Positions 1 to 8,171 of a DNA stretch of 64,000 bases are shown here, piece after piece. Every line of letters begins with the position of its first letter. Position 1 is the stretch's first letter. Below the pieces are notes generated by a model. It was not told the origin of the DNA. It did not search any database and saw only the letters and a list, made by a program, of their open reading frames with translations. Both the position numbers and the translations under genes were made by a program. This DNA is from Agromyces aurantiacus (lineage in GTDB: Bacteria; Actinomycetota; Actinomycetes; Actinomycetales; Microbacteriaceae), in assembly GCF_016907355.1 (NCBI RefSeq), contig NZ_JAFBBW010000001.1, positions 2,666,001 to 2,730,000 on the forward strand, given 5' to 3'.

Positions 1-49
1 GCTTCGCGCGATCACTCACGCCGTGCGAGCTCCCCGGAGGCAGAGCCAT
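1..49 (-). other. possible 5' end of a leftward gene cut by the window edge
   Basis: On the minus strand an ATG at 49 and an in-frame GTG at 19 open a reading frame with no stop before the window edge. A good promoter lies just upstream (68-97). Only 6-16 codons are visible, so no family can be named. A short competing frame from the GTG at 58 closes after about 15 codons. This is an inference from promoter placement, not a recognised gene. Confidence 0.3.
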
Positions 50-67
50 GCGGCGGCACGATCCTCC

Positions 68-97
68 ATTCTGCCAGATCGCAGGCCACGCGGCCAA
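68..97 (-). promoter_or_regulatory. predicted promoter reading out of the left edge
   Basis: On the minus strand TTGGCC (97-92) and CAGAAT (73-68) are separated by 18 nt, a good match to a vegetative actinobacterial promoter. A GGAGG follows immediately (67-63). It would drive a gene running off the left end of the window. Confidence 0.5.
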
Positions 98-144
98 AAG
101 AGGGTGACGGATGACTCGACGCGCCGCGGTCTCCGACGCGCGGG

Positions 145-666
145 CTAGTCGCGCCGCTCCTCCCAGCGCCGCTCCTCGCGGATCACGATGACCTCGCCGC
201 CGTCGGCGGCGCGATCCGTCCCGCCATCGCCCGAGGCACCCGCGCCCGGCGCGCCAGTGGCGGCCAGCCGCTCGTATTCGGCGATCGTGGCGCGCACCCG
301 CCGGGCGCCGTCCCTGAGCAGGCGCCACACCGCGTACCAGAAGGCGCCGATCGCCCCGACCATCGCGAGGATCGCGAAGGTGATGCCGGTGTCGCCGTAG
401 AACCCCGCGGCGATGATCAGCAGGTGCCAGACGCCGAGCACCGCGACATCCGCCCAGTCGACGGCCCTGTCGCGGCGCACATCGGGCCGGGCCGCGACGA
501 TGAGCGCGACGACGCCGAGCGTGATGAAGGCGATGGGCGTCGCGAACATGAGGCCGATGACGCCCCAGCCGCTGTCGCCGAACATCGCGTAGCCGATGAG
601 CAGCCACACGGGCAGCACGATCGCGGCGGCGAACTGCCACCGGTAGAACCCGCGTCGGATCAGCAT
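145..666 (-). CDS. small four-helix membrane protein, function unknown
   Basis: A 173-residue protein with four hydrophobic segments (about residues 10-30, 34-59, 70-91 and 92-117) and a charged cytoplasmic-looking C-terminal tail rich in Gly, Arg and Glu. No catalytic motif is visible. Similar short proteins in Microbacteriaceae are often labelled permease, but the sequence shows no transporter signature. It is divergent from map, sharing an 80-bp intergenic region. The reading frame is convincing from hydrophobicity and codon use; the function is not known. Confidence 0.75.
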   Translation of the reverse strand: MLIRRGFYRWQFAAAIVLPVWLLIGYAMFGDSGWGVIGLMFATPIAFITLGVVALIVAARPDVRRDRAVDWADVAVLGVWHLLIIAAGFYGDTGITFAILAMVGAIGAFWYAVWRLLRDGARRVRATIAEYERLAATGAPGAGASGDGGTDRAADGGEVIVIREERRWEERRD

Positions 667-703
667 GGATCAAGGGTAGCGAGGCCCCCTGCGCGCGGGC
701 GGG

Positions 704-732
704 GTGTTCACTCAGGGCGGAGCCGACAGAAT
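704..732 (+). promoter_or_regulatory. predicted map promoter
   Basis: GTGTTC (704-709) and CAGAAT (727-732) are spaced by 17 nt, upstream of the map start at 747. The -10 is the same CAGAAT seen in the left-edge promoter. The -35 match is only fair. Confidence 0.4.
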
Positions 733-746
733 GGTGGGCGGAGAGG

Positions 747-1520
747 ATGAGCGTGATCGAACTGAGGACCCCTGCCGAGATCGAGGAGATGCGACCCGCC
801 GGTCGGTTCGTGGCGAGCGTGCTGGAGGCCACGTCGAAGGCGGCGGCCGTCGGCGTGAACCTGCTCGAGCTCGATGCGCTCGCGCACGAGATGATCCGCA
901 CCGCCGGCGCCGAGAGCTGCTACATCGACTACCACCCGTCGTTCGGCGCCAGCCCGTTCGGCAAGGTCATCTGCACGTCGGTGAACGACGCCGTGCTGCA
1001 CGGCCTCCCGCACGACTACGCGCTCGAGGACGGCGACCTGCTGAGCCTCGACTTCGCCGCGTCGGTGAACGGCTGGGTCGCCGACTCGGCCGTCTCGATC
1101 GTCGTCGGCACGCCGCGCGAGGAGGACCTGCGGCTCATCGAGACGACCGAGCGCGCGCTCGCCGCCGGCATCGCCGCGGCCCGCCCCGGCAACCGCATCG
1201 GCGACATCTCGCGCGCGATCGCCGACGTCGCGAAGGCCGAGGGCTACTCGATCAACACCGACTTCGGCGGGCACGGCGTGGGCCGCACGATGCACGGCGA
1301 CCCGCACATCCCGAACAACGGCCGCCACGGCCGCGGCCTGCCGCTGAAGCCCGGGCTCGTCGTCGCGATCGAGCCGTGGTTCCTCCAGACGACCGACCGC
1401 ATCTTCACCGACCCCGACGGCTGGACGCTGCGCAGCGTCGACGGGTCGCGCGGCGCGCACTCCGAGCACACGGTCGCCATCACCGACGGCGAGCCGCTCG
1501 TGCTGACGCGGCGGGATTGA
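747..1520 (+). CDS. map: type I methionine aminopeptidase
   Basis: Removes the initiator methionine from nascent proteins in the cytosol; binuclear metal enzyme of the pita-bread fold. The 257 residues match the usual length of the family. All metal ligands are visible: D102 (LSLDFA), D113 (VADSAV), H176 (GGHGVGR), E209 (VAIEPW) and E240 (HSEHTV), with substrate-binding H85. A GGCGGAG ribosome site lies just before the ATG. It is a stand-alone gene with its own weak promoter. Actinobacteria often carry two map genes and the other is not in this window, so it could be the auxiliary copy. Confidence 0.95.
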   Translation: MSVIELRTPAEIEEMRPAGRFVASVLEATSKAAAVGVNLLELDALAHEMIRTAGAESCYIDYHPSFGASPFGKVICTSVNDAVLHGLPHDYALEDGDLLSLDFAASVNGWVADSAVSIVVGTPREEDLRLIETTERALAAGIAAARPGNRIGDISRAIADVAKAEGYSINTDFGGHGVGRTMHGDPHIPNNGRHGRGLPLKPGLVVAIEPWFLQTTDRIFTDPDGWTLRSVDGSRGAHSEHTVAITDGEPLVLTRRD

Positions 1521-1542
1521 ACTCCGGGACTCGCGACGCCGG

Positions 1543-1893
1543 TCAGGCCCGCAGTTCGACCTCGAGCATGCCCCCCACCACGCGCGTGCGGTAGGTGTGC
1601 AGCGAGAGGGCCGGATCGGTGAAGCACTCCCCCGTGCCGAGGTCGTAGACCTCCTTGTGCAGTGGCGAGGCGATCGTCGGGCGGTCGCCCCGCGATCCGA
1701 CGATGCCGCGCGCCATGACGGGCGCGCCCGTGTGCGGGTCGTGGTGGTCCACGGCGTACACCTCCTCGCCGGCGACGCGCACGAGGGCGACCCGCCGTGC
1801 GTCGAGCAGCGCGACCTCGCCCCAGCCGGGCTCGAGGTCGGACACCGCGCACGCGCGGACCCAGGTGGTCGTGATCTCGATCGTCGACGTCAT
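1543..1893 (-). CDS. nirD: assimilatory nitrite reductase small subunit
   Basis: Small subunit of cytoplasmic NAD(P)H-dependent nitrite reductase, partner of NirB. The 116-residue protein has the Rieske-like fold of NirD (residues such as SPLHKEVYDLGTGEC and ARGIVGSRGD) without the Cys/His pairs of true Rieske clusters, as is normal for NirD. I place the start at the ATG at 1893 because an AGGAG (1903-1899) sits 5 nt upstream; the frame stays open to 1953, but that extension covers the promoter region. Unusually, nirD is not downstream of nirB but divergent from it, with its own GlnR-like promoter. Confidence 0.92.
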   Translation of the reverse strand: MTSTIEITTTWVRACAVSDLEPGWGEVALLDARRVALVRVAGEEVYAVDHHDPHTGAPVMARGIVGSRGDRPTIASPLHKEVYDLGTGECFTDPALSLHTYRTRVVGGMLEVELRA

Positions 1894-1921
1894 CTCGGCT
1901 CCTGTCGTCTCGGTGCTGCCG

Positions 1922-1976
1922 ACGCTAGGCGCGGCATGTTTCCCGCGCGCCATCCGGCGTGTTTCGCGAGGGTGAA
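1922..1976 (-). promoter_or_regulatory. nirD promoter with GlnR-like box
   Basis: Reading the minus strand: TTCAC (1976-1972), 6 nt, GAAAC (1965-1961), 18 nt, GAAAC (1942-1938), 10 nt, TAGCGT (1927-1922). The TTCAC-n6-GAAAC pair fits the GlnR a-b half-site consensus gTnAc-n6-GaAAc. The gap between the two GAAAC elements is one base longer than ideal. Transcription should start near 1915, about 22 nt before nirD. Confidence 0.7.
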
Positions 1977-2025
1977 ACCGGCCTCACATCGACGGCCGGC
2001 CCGCGTAAGGTCCGCGAGCGCTTGC

Positions 2026-2068
2026 GTTACGACCCCGAAACAGGGCGGAAACGCCCCCGCCCTACGCT
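2026..2068 (+). promoter_or_regulatory. nirB promoter with GlnR-like box
   Basis: GTTAC (2026-2030), 6 nt, GAAAC (2037-2041), 6 nt, GAAAC (2048-2052), 10 nt, TACGCT (2063-2068). The first pair is an exact gTnAc-n6-GaAAc site. The -35 region is occupied by the box, which suggests an activator-dependent promoter. A GGGGAGG ribosome site precedes the nirB ATG at 2098. Confidence 0.75.
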
Positions 2069-2097
2069 CGCCGTCAACCTGACCCGGGGAGGCAGCC

Positions 2098-4707
2098 ATG
2101 AACGAGACCGCGAGCAGCGCGTCCGGCACGCGACACGTCGTCGTGGTCGGCGGCGGGCCGGCCGCGCACCGACTGGCCGACAGCCTGCACGCCCGCGACA
2201 CCGAGCGCCGCCTGCGCGTGACGGTCGTCGGCGAGGAGCCGTGGGCGCCCTACGACCGCGTCGCGCTGAGCACCCGCCTCGCCGACACCGGCGCCGACCT
2301 CTCGCTGCCGGACACGCCGTGGGACGACGGGCACGTGCGGCTGCTCACGGGCGAACGCGTGGTCGAGGTGAGCCGCGCGACCCGCACGGCGACGACCGCG
2401 TCGGGGCTCGAGCTGCGCTGGGACGACCTGGTGCTCGCAACCGGCTCGAGCGCGCCGGTGCCCGACCTGCCCGGTCGCGAGCATGCCCGCGTCTACCGCA
2501 CGATCGACGACGTCGACGCGCTCGTCGCCGAGACCCGCGAGCTCGCCGAGCGGCTCGGTCGCGCGCCCCGCGCGATCGTCGCGGGCGGCGGGCTGCTCGG
2601 CCTCGAGGCGGCCGGCGGCCTCGCCGCCATCGGCGCGGAGGCCGCGATCGTGCACTCGGGCGGCTGGCTGATGTCGGCACAGCTCGACGAGGGCGCCGGG
2701 CGCGCACTCGGCCGGATCATCGCCGGCACGGGCATCGGATTGCACCTCGGGGTCCGCCCCGCGAAGGTGCTCGCACGCAGCGGCGGCGTCGTGGGGGTGG
2801 AGCTCACCGACGGCCGCCGCGTCGACGCCGATCTCGTCGTGTTCGCGATCGGGATCACGCCGCGCGACGAACTGGCTCGGGCGATGGGGCTCGAGCTCGG
2901 TCCGCGCGGCGGTGTGGCCGTCGACACGTCGTGCGCGTCCTCCGCGCCGAACGTGTGGGCGATCGGCGAGGTCGCGAGCTTCGAGGGCCGATGCACCGGT
3001 CTCGTCGCCCCCGCGAACGCGATGGCGGAGGTCGTCGCCGACCGGCTGCTCGGCGGCGCGGCGGAGTTCACGACGGTCGACGACGCGACCAAGCTCAAGC
3101 TCGCCGGCGTGGACGTCGCGAGCTTCGGCGACGCGCTCGCGCGCACCGAGCAGGCGCTCGAGATCGTCTACGCCGACCCGGCGCGCGGGCTGTACCAGAA
3201 GCTCGTCATGACGGACGACGCGAAGACGCTGCTCGGCGGCATCTTCGTGGGCGACGCGTCGCCGTACGCGTCGCTTCGGCCCCTGCTCGGCACCGAGCTG
3301 TCGAGCGAACCGGCGGCGTACCTCTCCGCGTCGGGCGTGGAGGCGCCGGCCGGCGACGAGCTGCCCGCGGCCGCGCTCGTCTGCGCCTGCAACAACGTCG
3401 CGGCGGGCACCATCCGCGACGCCGTCGACGGCGCGCACGGCGCGCACGAGGCCGGCTGCACCGACCTCGGCGCGCTGAAGACGTGCACCCGGGCGGGCAC
3501 GCAGTGCGGTTCGTGCGTGCCGCTCGTGAAGAAGCTGCTCGAGGCGGAGCTGAGGAAGTCGGGGCAGGCGATCTCGCGCGCGCTCTGCGAGCATTTCGCG
3601 ATCTCCCGTCAGGAGCTGTTCGAGTCGATCCGCGTGCTCGAGCTCGCCTCGTTCGAGGAGATCGTCGAGCGGCTCGGCACCGGGCGGGGCTGCGACGTGT
3701 GCAAGCCCGTGGTCGCCTCGATCCTCGCCGCGCAGCACGGCTCCTACATCCTCGACGGCGGTCGCGGCGGCCTGCAGGACACCAACGACCGCGCCATGGC
3801 GAACATGCAGAAGGACGGCACGTACTCGGTCGTCCCGCGGATCCCGGCGGGTGAGATCACGCCGCAGAAGCTCGCGGTCATCGCGCAGGTCGCAACCGAC
3901 TTCGGCCTGTACACGAAGATCACCGGCGGACAGCGCATCGACCTGTTCGGCGCGCGGCTCGAGCAGCTGCCCGACATCTGGAGGCGGCTCGTCGACGCGG
4001 GCTTCGAATCCGGCCAGGCGTACGGCAAGGCGCTGCGCAACGTGAAGAGTTGCGTGGGGTCCACGTGGTGCCGCTACGGCGTCCAGGACTCGGTCGCGAT
4101 GGCGATCCGCCTCGAGCTGCGATACCGAGGGCTGCGATCCCCGCACAAGCTGAAGTTCGGCGTCTCGGGCTGCGCGCGCGAGTGCGCCGAGGCCCGCGGC
4201 AAGGATGTCGGCGTCATCGCGACCGACCAGGGCTGGAACCTCTACGTCGGCGGCAACGGCGGCTTCCAGCCCGCGCACGCGCAGCTGCTCGCGAGCGACC
4301 TCGACGACGAGACCCTGCTGCGCTACATCGACCGCTACATCATGTACTACGTCCGCACGGCCGATCGGCTGCAGCGCACCGCGCGCTGGATCGAGGACCT
4401 CGAGGGCGGGCTCGACCACGTGCGCGACGTCGTCGTGCACGACTCGCTCGACCTCGCCGACGAGCTCGAGGCCGCGATGGCCAGGCACGTCGACACGTAC
4501 GAGGACGAGTGGGCCGCGACGCTCGCCGACCCCGACCGGCTCCGCCGCTTCCGCTCGTTCGTGAACGCGCCGGGTGCGCCGGACGCGCCGCCGGCGCGCG
4601 TCGAGGAACGCGGCCAGCTCCGGCCGGCGCGCCCCGACGAGATCGCGCGCGGCGAGGCGGTGCTCGTCGCCGGCGCCAGGATCCCCGTGCGGGAGGCCGA
4701 CGCATGA
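2098..4707 (+). CDS. nirB: assimilatory nitrite reductase large subunit
   Basis: Reduces nitrite to ammonium with NAD(P)H in the cytosol, using FAD, [2Fe-2S], [4Fe-4S] and siroheme. The 869 residues show, in order: an FAD/NAD(P) oxidoreductase module with two dinucleotide motifs (GGGPAAHRLA near 17 and GGGLLGLEAA near 162); a BFD-type [2Fe-2S] domain (CAC near 431-433 and CGSC near 470); a second BFD-like helical segment; and the nitrite/sulfite reductase domain with siroheme/[4Fe-4S] ligands C-x5-C near 651 and C-x3-C near 691. It overlaps cobA by ATGA, so the siroheme-synthesis gene is translationally coupled to the siroheme enzyme. NirD is on the opposite strand. Confidence 0.97.
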   Translation: MNETASSASGTRHVVVVGGGPAAHRLADSLHARDTERRLRVTVVGEEPWAPYDRVALSTRLADTGADLSLPDTPWDDGHVRLLTGERVVEVSRATRTATTASGLELRWDDLVLATGSSAPVPDLPGREHARVYRTIDDVDALVAETRELAERLGRAPRAIVAGGGLLGLEAAGGLAAIGAEAAIVHSGGWLMSAQLDEGAGRALGRIIAGTGIGLHLGVRPAKVLARSGGVVGVELTDGRRVDADLVVFAIGITPRDELARAMGLELGPRGGVAVDTSCASSAPNVWAIGEVASFEGRCTGLVAPANAMAEVVADRLLGGAAEFTTVDDATKLKLAGVDVASFGDALARTEQALEIVYADPARGLYQKLVMTDDAKTLLGGIFVGDASPYASLRPLLGTELSSEPAAYLSASGVEAPAGDELPAAALVCACNNVAAGTIRDAVDGAHGAHEAGCTDLGALKTCTRAGTQCGSCVPLVKKLLEAELRKSGQAISRALCEHFAISRQELFESIRVLELASFEEIVERLGTGRGCDVCKPVVASILAAQHGSYILDGGRGGLQDTNDRAMANMQKDGTYSVVPRIPAGEITPQKLAVIAQVATDFGLYTKITGGQRIDLFGARLEQLPDIWRRLVDAGFESGQAYGKALRNVKSCVGSTWCRYGVQDSVAMAIRLELRYRGLRSPHKLKFGVSGCARECAEARGKDVGVIATDQGWNLYVGGNGGFQPAHAQLLASDLDDETLLRYIDRYIMYYVRTADRLQRTARWIEDLEGGLDHVRDVVVHDSLDLADELEAAMARHVDTYEDEWAATLADPDRLRRFRSFVNAPGAPDAPPARVEERGQLRPARPDEIARGEAVLVAGARIPVREADA

Positions 4708-5480
4708 CCGGCCGCGTCACCCTCGTCGGCGGCGGCCCGGGCCGCGAGGACCTGCTGACGGTCGCCGCGCTGCGCGCGCTGGGGTCCGCCGATGTCGTGC
4801 TCTACGACCGCCTCGCCCCGCACTCCCGGCTGTCGGAGCTCGCGCCCGACGCCGAGCTCGTCGACGTCGGGAAGCGGCCGGGGCACCATGCCATCCCGCA
4901 GTCCGAGATCGAGGCGATCCTCGTCGGGCATGCGCTCGCCGGTCGCCACGCGGTGCGGCTCAAGGGCGGCGACCCCTACGTCTTCGGCCGCGGCGGCGAA
5001 GAGGTGCTCGCATGTCATCGCGCCGGCGTGCCCGTCGAGGTCGTCCCCGGCGTGACGAGCGCCGTCGCGGTACCCGGCGCCGCCGGCATCCCGCTGACCC
5101 ATCGCGGCGTCAGCCACCTGTTCACGGTCGTGTCGGGTCACGCACCGCTCACCGACGACGAGCTGCACCACCTGGCGGGCCTCGGCGGCACCATCGTCGT
5201 GCTGATGGGCGTCAACACGCTGCCCATGCTCGCCGCCGGGCTCGCCCGGCACGGCATGCGCGCGTCGATGCCCGTCGCGATCGTCGAGCGCGGCTTCCGC
5301 CGCGACCAACGCACGACGATCGCCGACCTCGCGGGCATCGTGACGGCGGCCGGCGTCGCCGGGGTCGGCTCGCCCGCGGTGGTCGTCGTCGGCGAGGTCG
5401 TGAGGCTCGCACACGAGGGCGACCAGAGCGCCGCGCAACTCATGGAGCGCGCGGCCGGCTTCGCGGCGGTGGCCGCGTGA
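4704..5480 (+). CDS. cobA: uroporphyrinogen-III C-methyltransferase
   Basis: SAM-dependent methylation of uroporphyrinogen III at C2 and C7 to precorrin-2, the branch-point step to siroheme. The 258-residue tetrapyrrole methylase shows the N-terminal GGGPGREDLLT loop, GKRPGHH, the LKGGDPYVFGRGGEE motif near 95 and the VPGVTSA motif near 115. It is a single-function SUMT: there is no fused dehydrogenase/ferrochelatase (CysG) part. The start is the ATG at 4704, inside the last codons of nirB. It overlaps the next gene by GTGA. Placement ties siroheme supply to nitrite reductase expression. Confidence 0.95.
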   Translation: MTGRVTLVGGGPGREDLLTVAALRALGSADVVLYDRLAPHSRLSELAPDAELVDVGKRPGHHAIPQSEIEAILVGHALAGRHAVRLKGGDPYVFGRGGEEVLACHRAGVPVEVVPGVTSAVAVPGAAGIPLTHRGVSHLFTVVSGHAPLTDDELHHLAGLGGTIVVLMGVNTLPMLAAGLARHGMRASMPVAIVERGFRRDQRTTIADLAGIVTAAGVAGVGSPAVVVVGEVVRLAHEGDQSAAQLMERAAGFAAVAA

Positions 5481-6607
5481 CCGACCAGGCCGAGTGCGCG
5501 ATCGGTTTCCGGCCCGACCAGCTGCAGGGATTCCGGATCGGCGTCACGAGCGACCGCCGTTCCGGCGACCTCATCGACGCGTTCGTGCGGCGCGGCGCGC
5601 AGGTGCTGCACGCGCCGACGATCCGGATGGCGAACGCGAGCTCCGACGAGCCGGTGATCGCCGACACGCGCACGATCATCGCGGCTCGGCCCGACGTGCT
5701 GCTCGCGACGACCGCGTACGGCGTGCGCCGCTGGTTCGAGGTGGCGGATGCCGCGGGGCTCGGCGACGATCTGCTCGACGCGCTCCACGACACGGCGATC
5801 CTCGTCCGCGGGCCCAAGGCGCGTGGCGGCATCCGCGCCGCCGGGCTCGACGACGTCGGCATGAGCGCCGAGGAGACCACCGAATCGCTCATCGACACCG
5901 TGCTCGCGGACTACCCCCCGGGGCTGACCGTGGCGGTGCAGCTGCACGGCTACCTGCCGCCGGAGGCCCTCGATCGGCTGCGCGATGCGCACGCCCGGGT
6001 CCTCACGGTCGAGCCATACCGGTGGATCGACCCCGACTTCACGGACGAGCGCGTGGACCGACTCGTCGAGGCCGCCTGCACGGGCGGCCTCGACTGCATC
6101 ACGTTCACGAGCGCGCCGGCGGTGCATGCGCTGTTCGGCGCCGCCGAGGCGCGCGGGCGGTACGACGACCTGGTCGACGCCATGCGCGGTCCCGTCGTCG
6201 CGGCGGCCGTCGGCCCGGTGACAGCGGCCCCGCTCGTCGCCGTCGGCGTCGAGCCGGTGCAGCCCGAGCGATTCCGCATGGGCGCGATGATCCGGCTCGT
6301 GTGCGAGCACCTCGAGAGCACGCGCATCGTCCGCCTCGAGACGCAGCGCGGTCCGCTCGCACTGCGCGGCGCGGCGGTCGACCTCGGCGAGCGCCGGATC
6401 GAGCTCGCCCCCGTGGGCCTCGCCATCCTGCGCGCGCTCGTGCAGGCGCGCGGCTCGGTCGTCTCGCGCGAGCGACTCGCGGCGAGCATGCCGGGCACGA
6501 CCGACGAGCACGCGCTCGAGGTCGCGCTGAGTCGGCTGCGGCAGACCCTCGGCGTGCCGGGGCTGATCGCCACGGTCGTCAAGCGGGGGTACCGGATCGA
6601 TGTCTGA
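5477..6607 (+). CDS. nnaR: NnaR-type regulator: HemD-like domain fused to winged helix
   Basis: A 376-residue protein starting at the GTG at 5477 (4-nt overlap with cobA). Residues about 10-265 resemble uroporphyrinogen-III synthase (VTSDRRSGDL, TTAYGVRRW, TFTSAPAV). Residues about 285-376 form an OmpR-type winged helix (APVGLAILRAL, SVVSRERL, EVALSRLRQTLG, ending in VVKRGYRIDV). This fusion is the layout of NnaR, which in Streptomyces and Mycobacterium acts with GlnR on nitrate/nitrite genes. Its position between nirB-cobA and narK-nas supports that role. Whether the HemD part is still catalytic, or only senses a tetrapyrrole, cannot be read from sequence. A bifunctional hemD is the alternative. 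Confidence 0.85.
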   Translation: MTDQAECAIGFRPDQLQGFRIGVTSDRRSGDLIDAFVRRGAQVLHAPTIRMANASSDEPVIADTRTIIAARPDVLLATTAYGVRRWFEVADAAGLGDDLLDALHDTAILVRGPKARGGIRAAGLDDVGMSAEETTESLIDTVLADYPPGLTVAVQLHGYLPPEALDRLRDAHARVLTVEPYRWIDPDFTDERVDRLVEAACTGGLDCITFTSAPAVHALFGAAEARGRYDDLVDAMRGPVVAAAVGPVTAAPLVAVGVEPVQPERFRMGAMIRLVCEHLESTRIVRLETQRGPLALRGAAVDLGERRIELAPVGLAILRALVQARGSVVSRERLAASMPGTTDEHALEVALSRLRQTLGVPGLIATVVKRGYRIDV

Positions 6608-6636
6608 GCACCGCCTCACACGGCCCGCTGCGCGTG

Positions 6637-6701
6637 GTGAGCAGGTGGGAACGCAGGATTCACAGCCCGAACCATCCGGGGAAACACGCCGCGGATAGCG
6701 T
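6637..6701 (+). promoter_or_regulatory. narK promoter with 11-bp periodic GlnR-like elements
   Basis: Five 5-mers occur at exact 11-bp period: GTGAG (6637), GGAAC (6648), TTCAC (6659), AACCA (6670) and GAAAC (6681-6685), then 10 nt and TAGCGT (6696-6701). The inner elements are degenerate, but the terminal GAAAC-n10-TAGCGT matches the other three promoters of the island. Predicted start of transcription is near 6708. Confidence 0.65.
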
Positions 6702-6748
6702 CGGCGACACCCTCTCGAACCGACGAGACCGACCTCCCGGAGGCACCG

Positions 6749-8161
6749 ATGACCGACACCATCCAGGCTCCCGCGTCCGAGTCGACGGATGCCGCGACGC
6801 GCGTCGCGGCACCCGTCGACCAGGCCCTGCTCACCATCCGTCCCGGCCGCTGGATCGACGGCTGGGACGCGGAGCATCCCGTCCAGTGGGAGCGCGAGGG
6901 GCGTCGCATCGCCCGTCGCAACCTCAACTGGTCGATCTTCGCCGAGTTCCTCGGCTTCGTCGTCTGGCAGCTCTGGAGCATCGTCGCCGTGGCCCTCCCC
7001 GCCGCGGGCTTCGAGCTCTCGACCGGCGAGCTGTTCTGGCTCATCTCGATCCCGAGCCTCGTGGGCGCGACCCTCCGCATCCCCTACTCGTTCCTCGTGC
7101 CGATCTTCGGCGGACGGAACTGGACCATCATCTCGGCGGGCCTGCTGCTCGCCCCGACGATCGCACTGGCCGTGTGCGTCTCGAACCCCGAGACGCCCTT
7201 CCCGGTGCTCCTCGGCGCGGCGGCGCTCGCGGGCTTCGGCGGCGGCAACTTCGCCAGCTCGATGTCGAACATCACGTTCTTCTACCCGCAGCGCGAGAAG
7301 GGCTGGGCGCTCGGGCTGAACGCCGCCGGCGGCAACCTCGGCGCCTCGGTCGCGCAGTTCACGGTCCCGATCGTCATCACGATCGGCGCGGGCGCGACCC
7401 TGAACCTGCCGCTCGCGGGCCTCATCTGGATCCCGCTCATCCTGGTCGCCATGTTCGGCGCCTGGCGGTACATGGACAACCTCTCCAACGCCAAGGCCGA
7501 CCTCTCCGGTTCGGCCGCGGCGCTCAAGGAGCCGCACCTCTGGCTGCTGTCGCTGCTCTACATCGGCACGTTTGGCTCGTTCATCGGGTTCGCGAGCGTC
7601 TTCCCCAAGCTCATCGCCGACCAGTTCCCCGAGTTCTCGACGATCGGCGTGCTGGGCGCGACCGTCTCGCTCGCCTTCCTCGGCGCGCTCGTCGGCTCGC
7701 TCGCTCGGCCCTATGGCGGCCGCCTCTCCGACCGGTTCGGCGGCGCCCGCATCACGATGATCGCCTTCGCGGCGATGGCGACGATCACCGTCGCGGTGCT
7801 CGCAACGCTGCCGCTCGGGAGCTTCTGGCTCTTCCTCGGCCTGTTCCTCCTGCTGTTCGCCACGGCGGGCATCGGCAACGGCTCGACCTACCGCATGGTG
7901 CCGATCGTGTTCGCGATGCGTGCCGGCCACGGCGCCGGCGACATCTCGACGCAGCGCAAGGCCGCGGCCGCGCTGGGGCTCATCTCGGCGATCGGCGCCT
8001 ACGGCGGCTTCCTCATCCCGCAGGCGCTGAACCTGTCGTTCCAGACCACCGGGAACTACGCCGGCGCGTTCATCGGCTTCATCGCCGGCTACGCGGTGCT
8101 GCTCGTCCTGACCTGGGCGGTGTACGTCCGTCCCCGCCACCTCCGCGAGCACAAGATCTGA
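6749..8161 (+). CDS. narK: nitrate/nitrite transporter, MFS NNP family
   Basis: Inner-membrane transporter that takes up nitrate, and may exchange nitrite. The 470-residue protein has about 12 hydrophobic segments after a 65-residue cytoplasmic N-terminus. Both nitrate-signature regions are visible: one with GFGGGNFASSMSNITFFYP near 155-175, and one with GIGNGSTYRM near 370. A GGAGG ribosome site precedes the ATG by 6 nt. It heads an operon with the nitrate reductase genes (10 nt to the next start) under a GlnR-like promoter, which argues for assimilatory uptake rather than respiration. Confidence 0.95.
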   Translation: MTDTIQAPASESTDAATRVAAPVDQALLTIRPGRWIDGWDAEHPVQWEREGRRIARRNLNWSIFAEFLGFVVWQLWSIVAVALPAAGFELSTGELFWLISIPSLVGATLRIPYSFLVPIFGGRNWTIISAGLLLAPTIALAVCVSNPETPFPVLLGAAALAGFGGGNFASSMSNITFFYPQREKGWALGLNAAGGNLGASVAQFTVPIVITIGAGATLNLPLAGLIWIPLILVAMFGAWRYMDNLSNAKADLSGSAAALKEPHLWLLSLLYIGTFGSFIGFASVFPKLIADQFPEFSTIGVLGATVSLAFLGALVGSLARPYGGRLSDRFGGARITMIAFAAMATITVAVLATLPLGSFWLFLGLFLLLFATAGIGNGSTYRMVPIVFAMRAGHGAGDISTQRKAAAALGLISAIGAYGGFLIPQALNLSFQTTGNYAGAFIGFIAGYAVLLVLTWAVYVRPRHLREHKI

Positions 8162-8171
8162 CCCCCGCACC

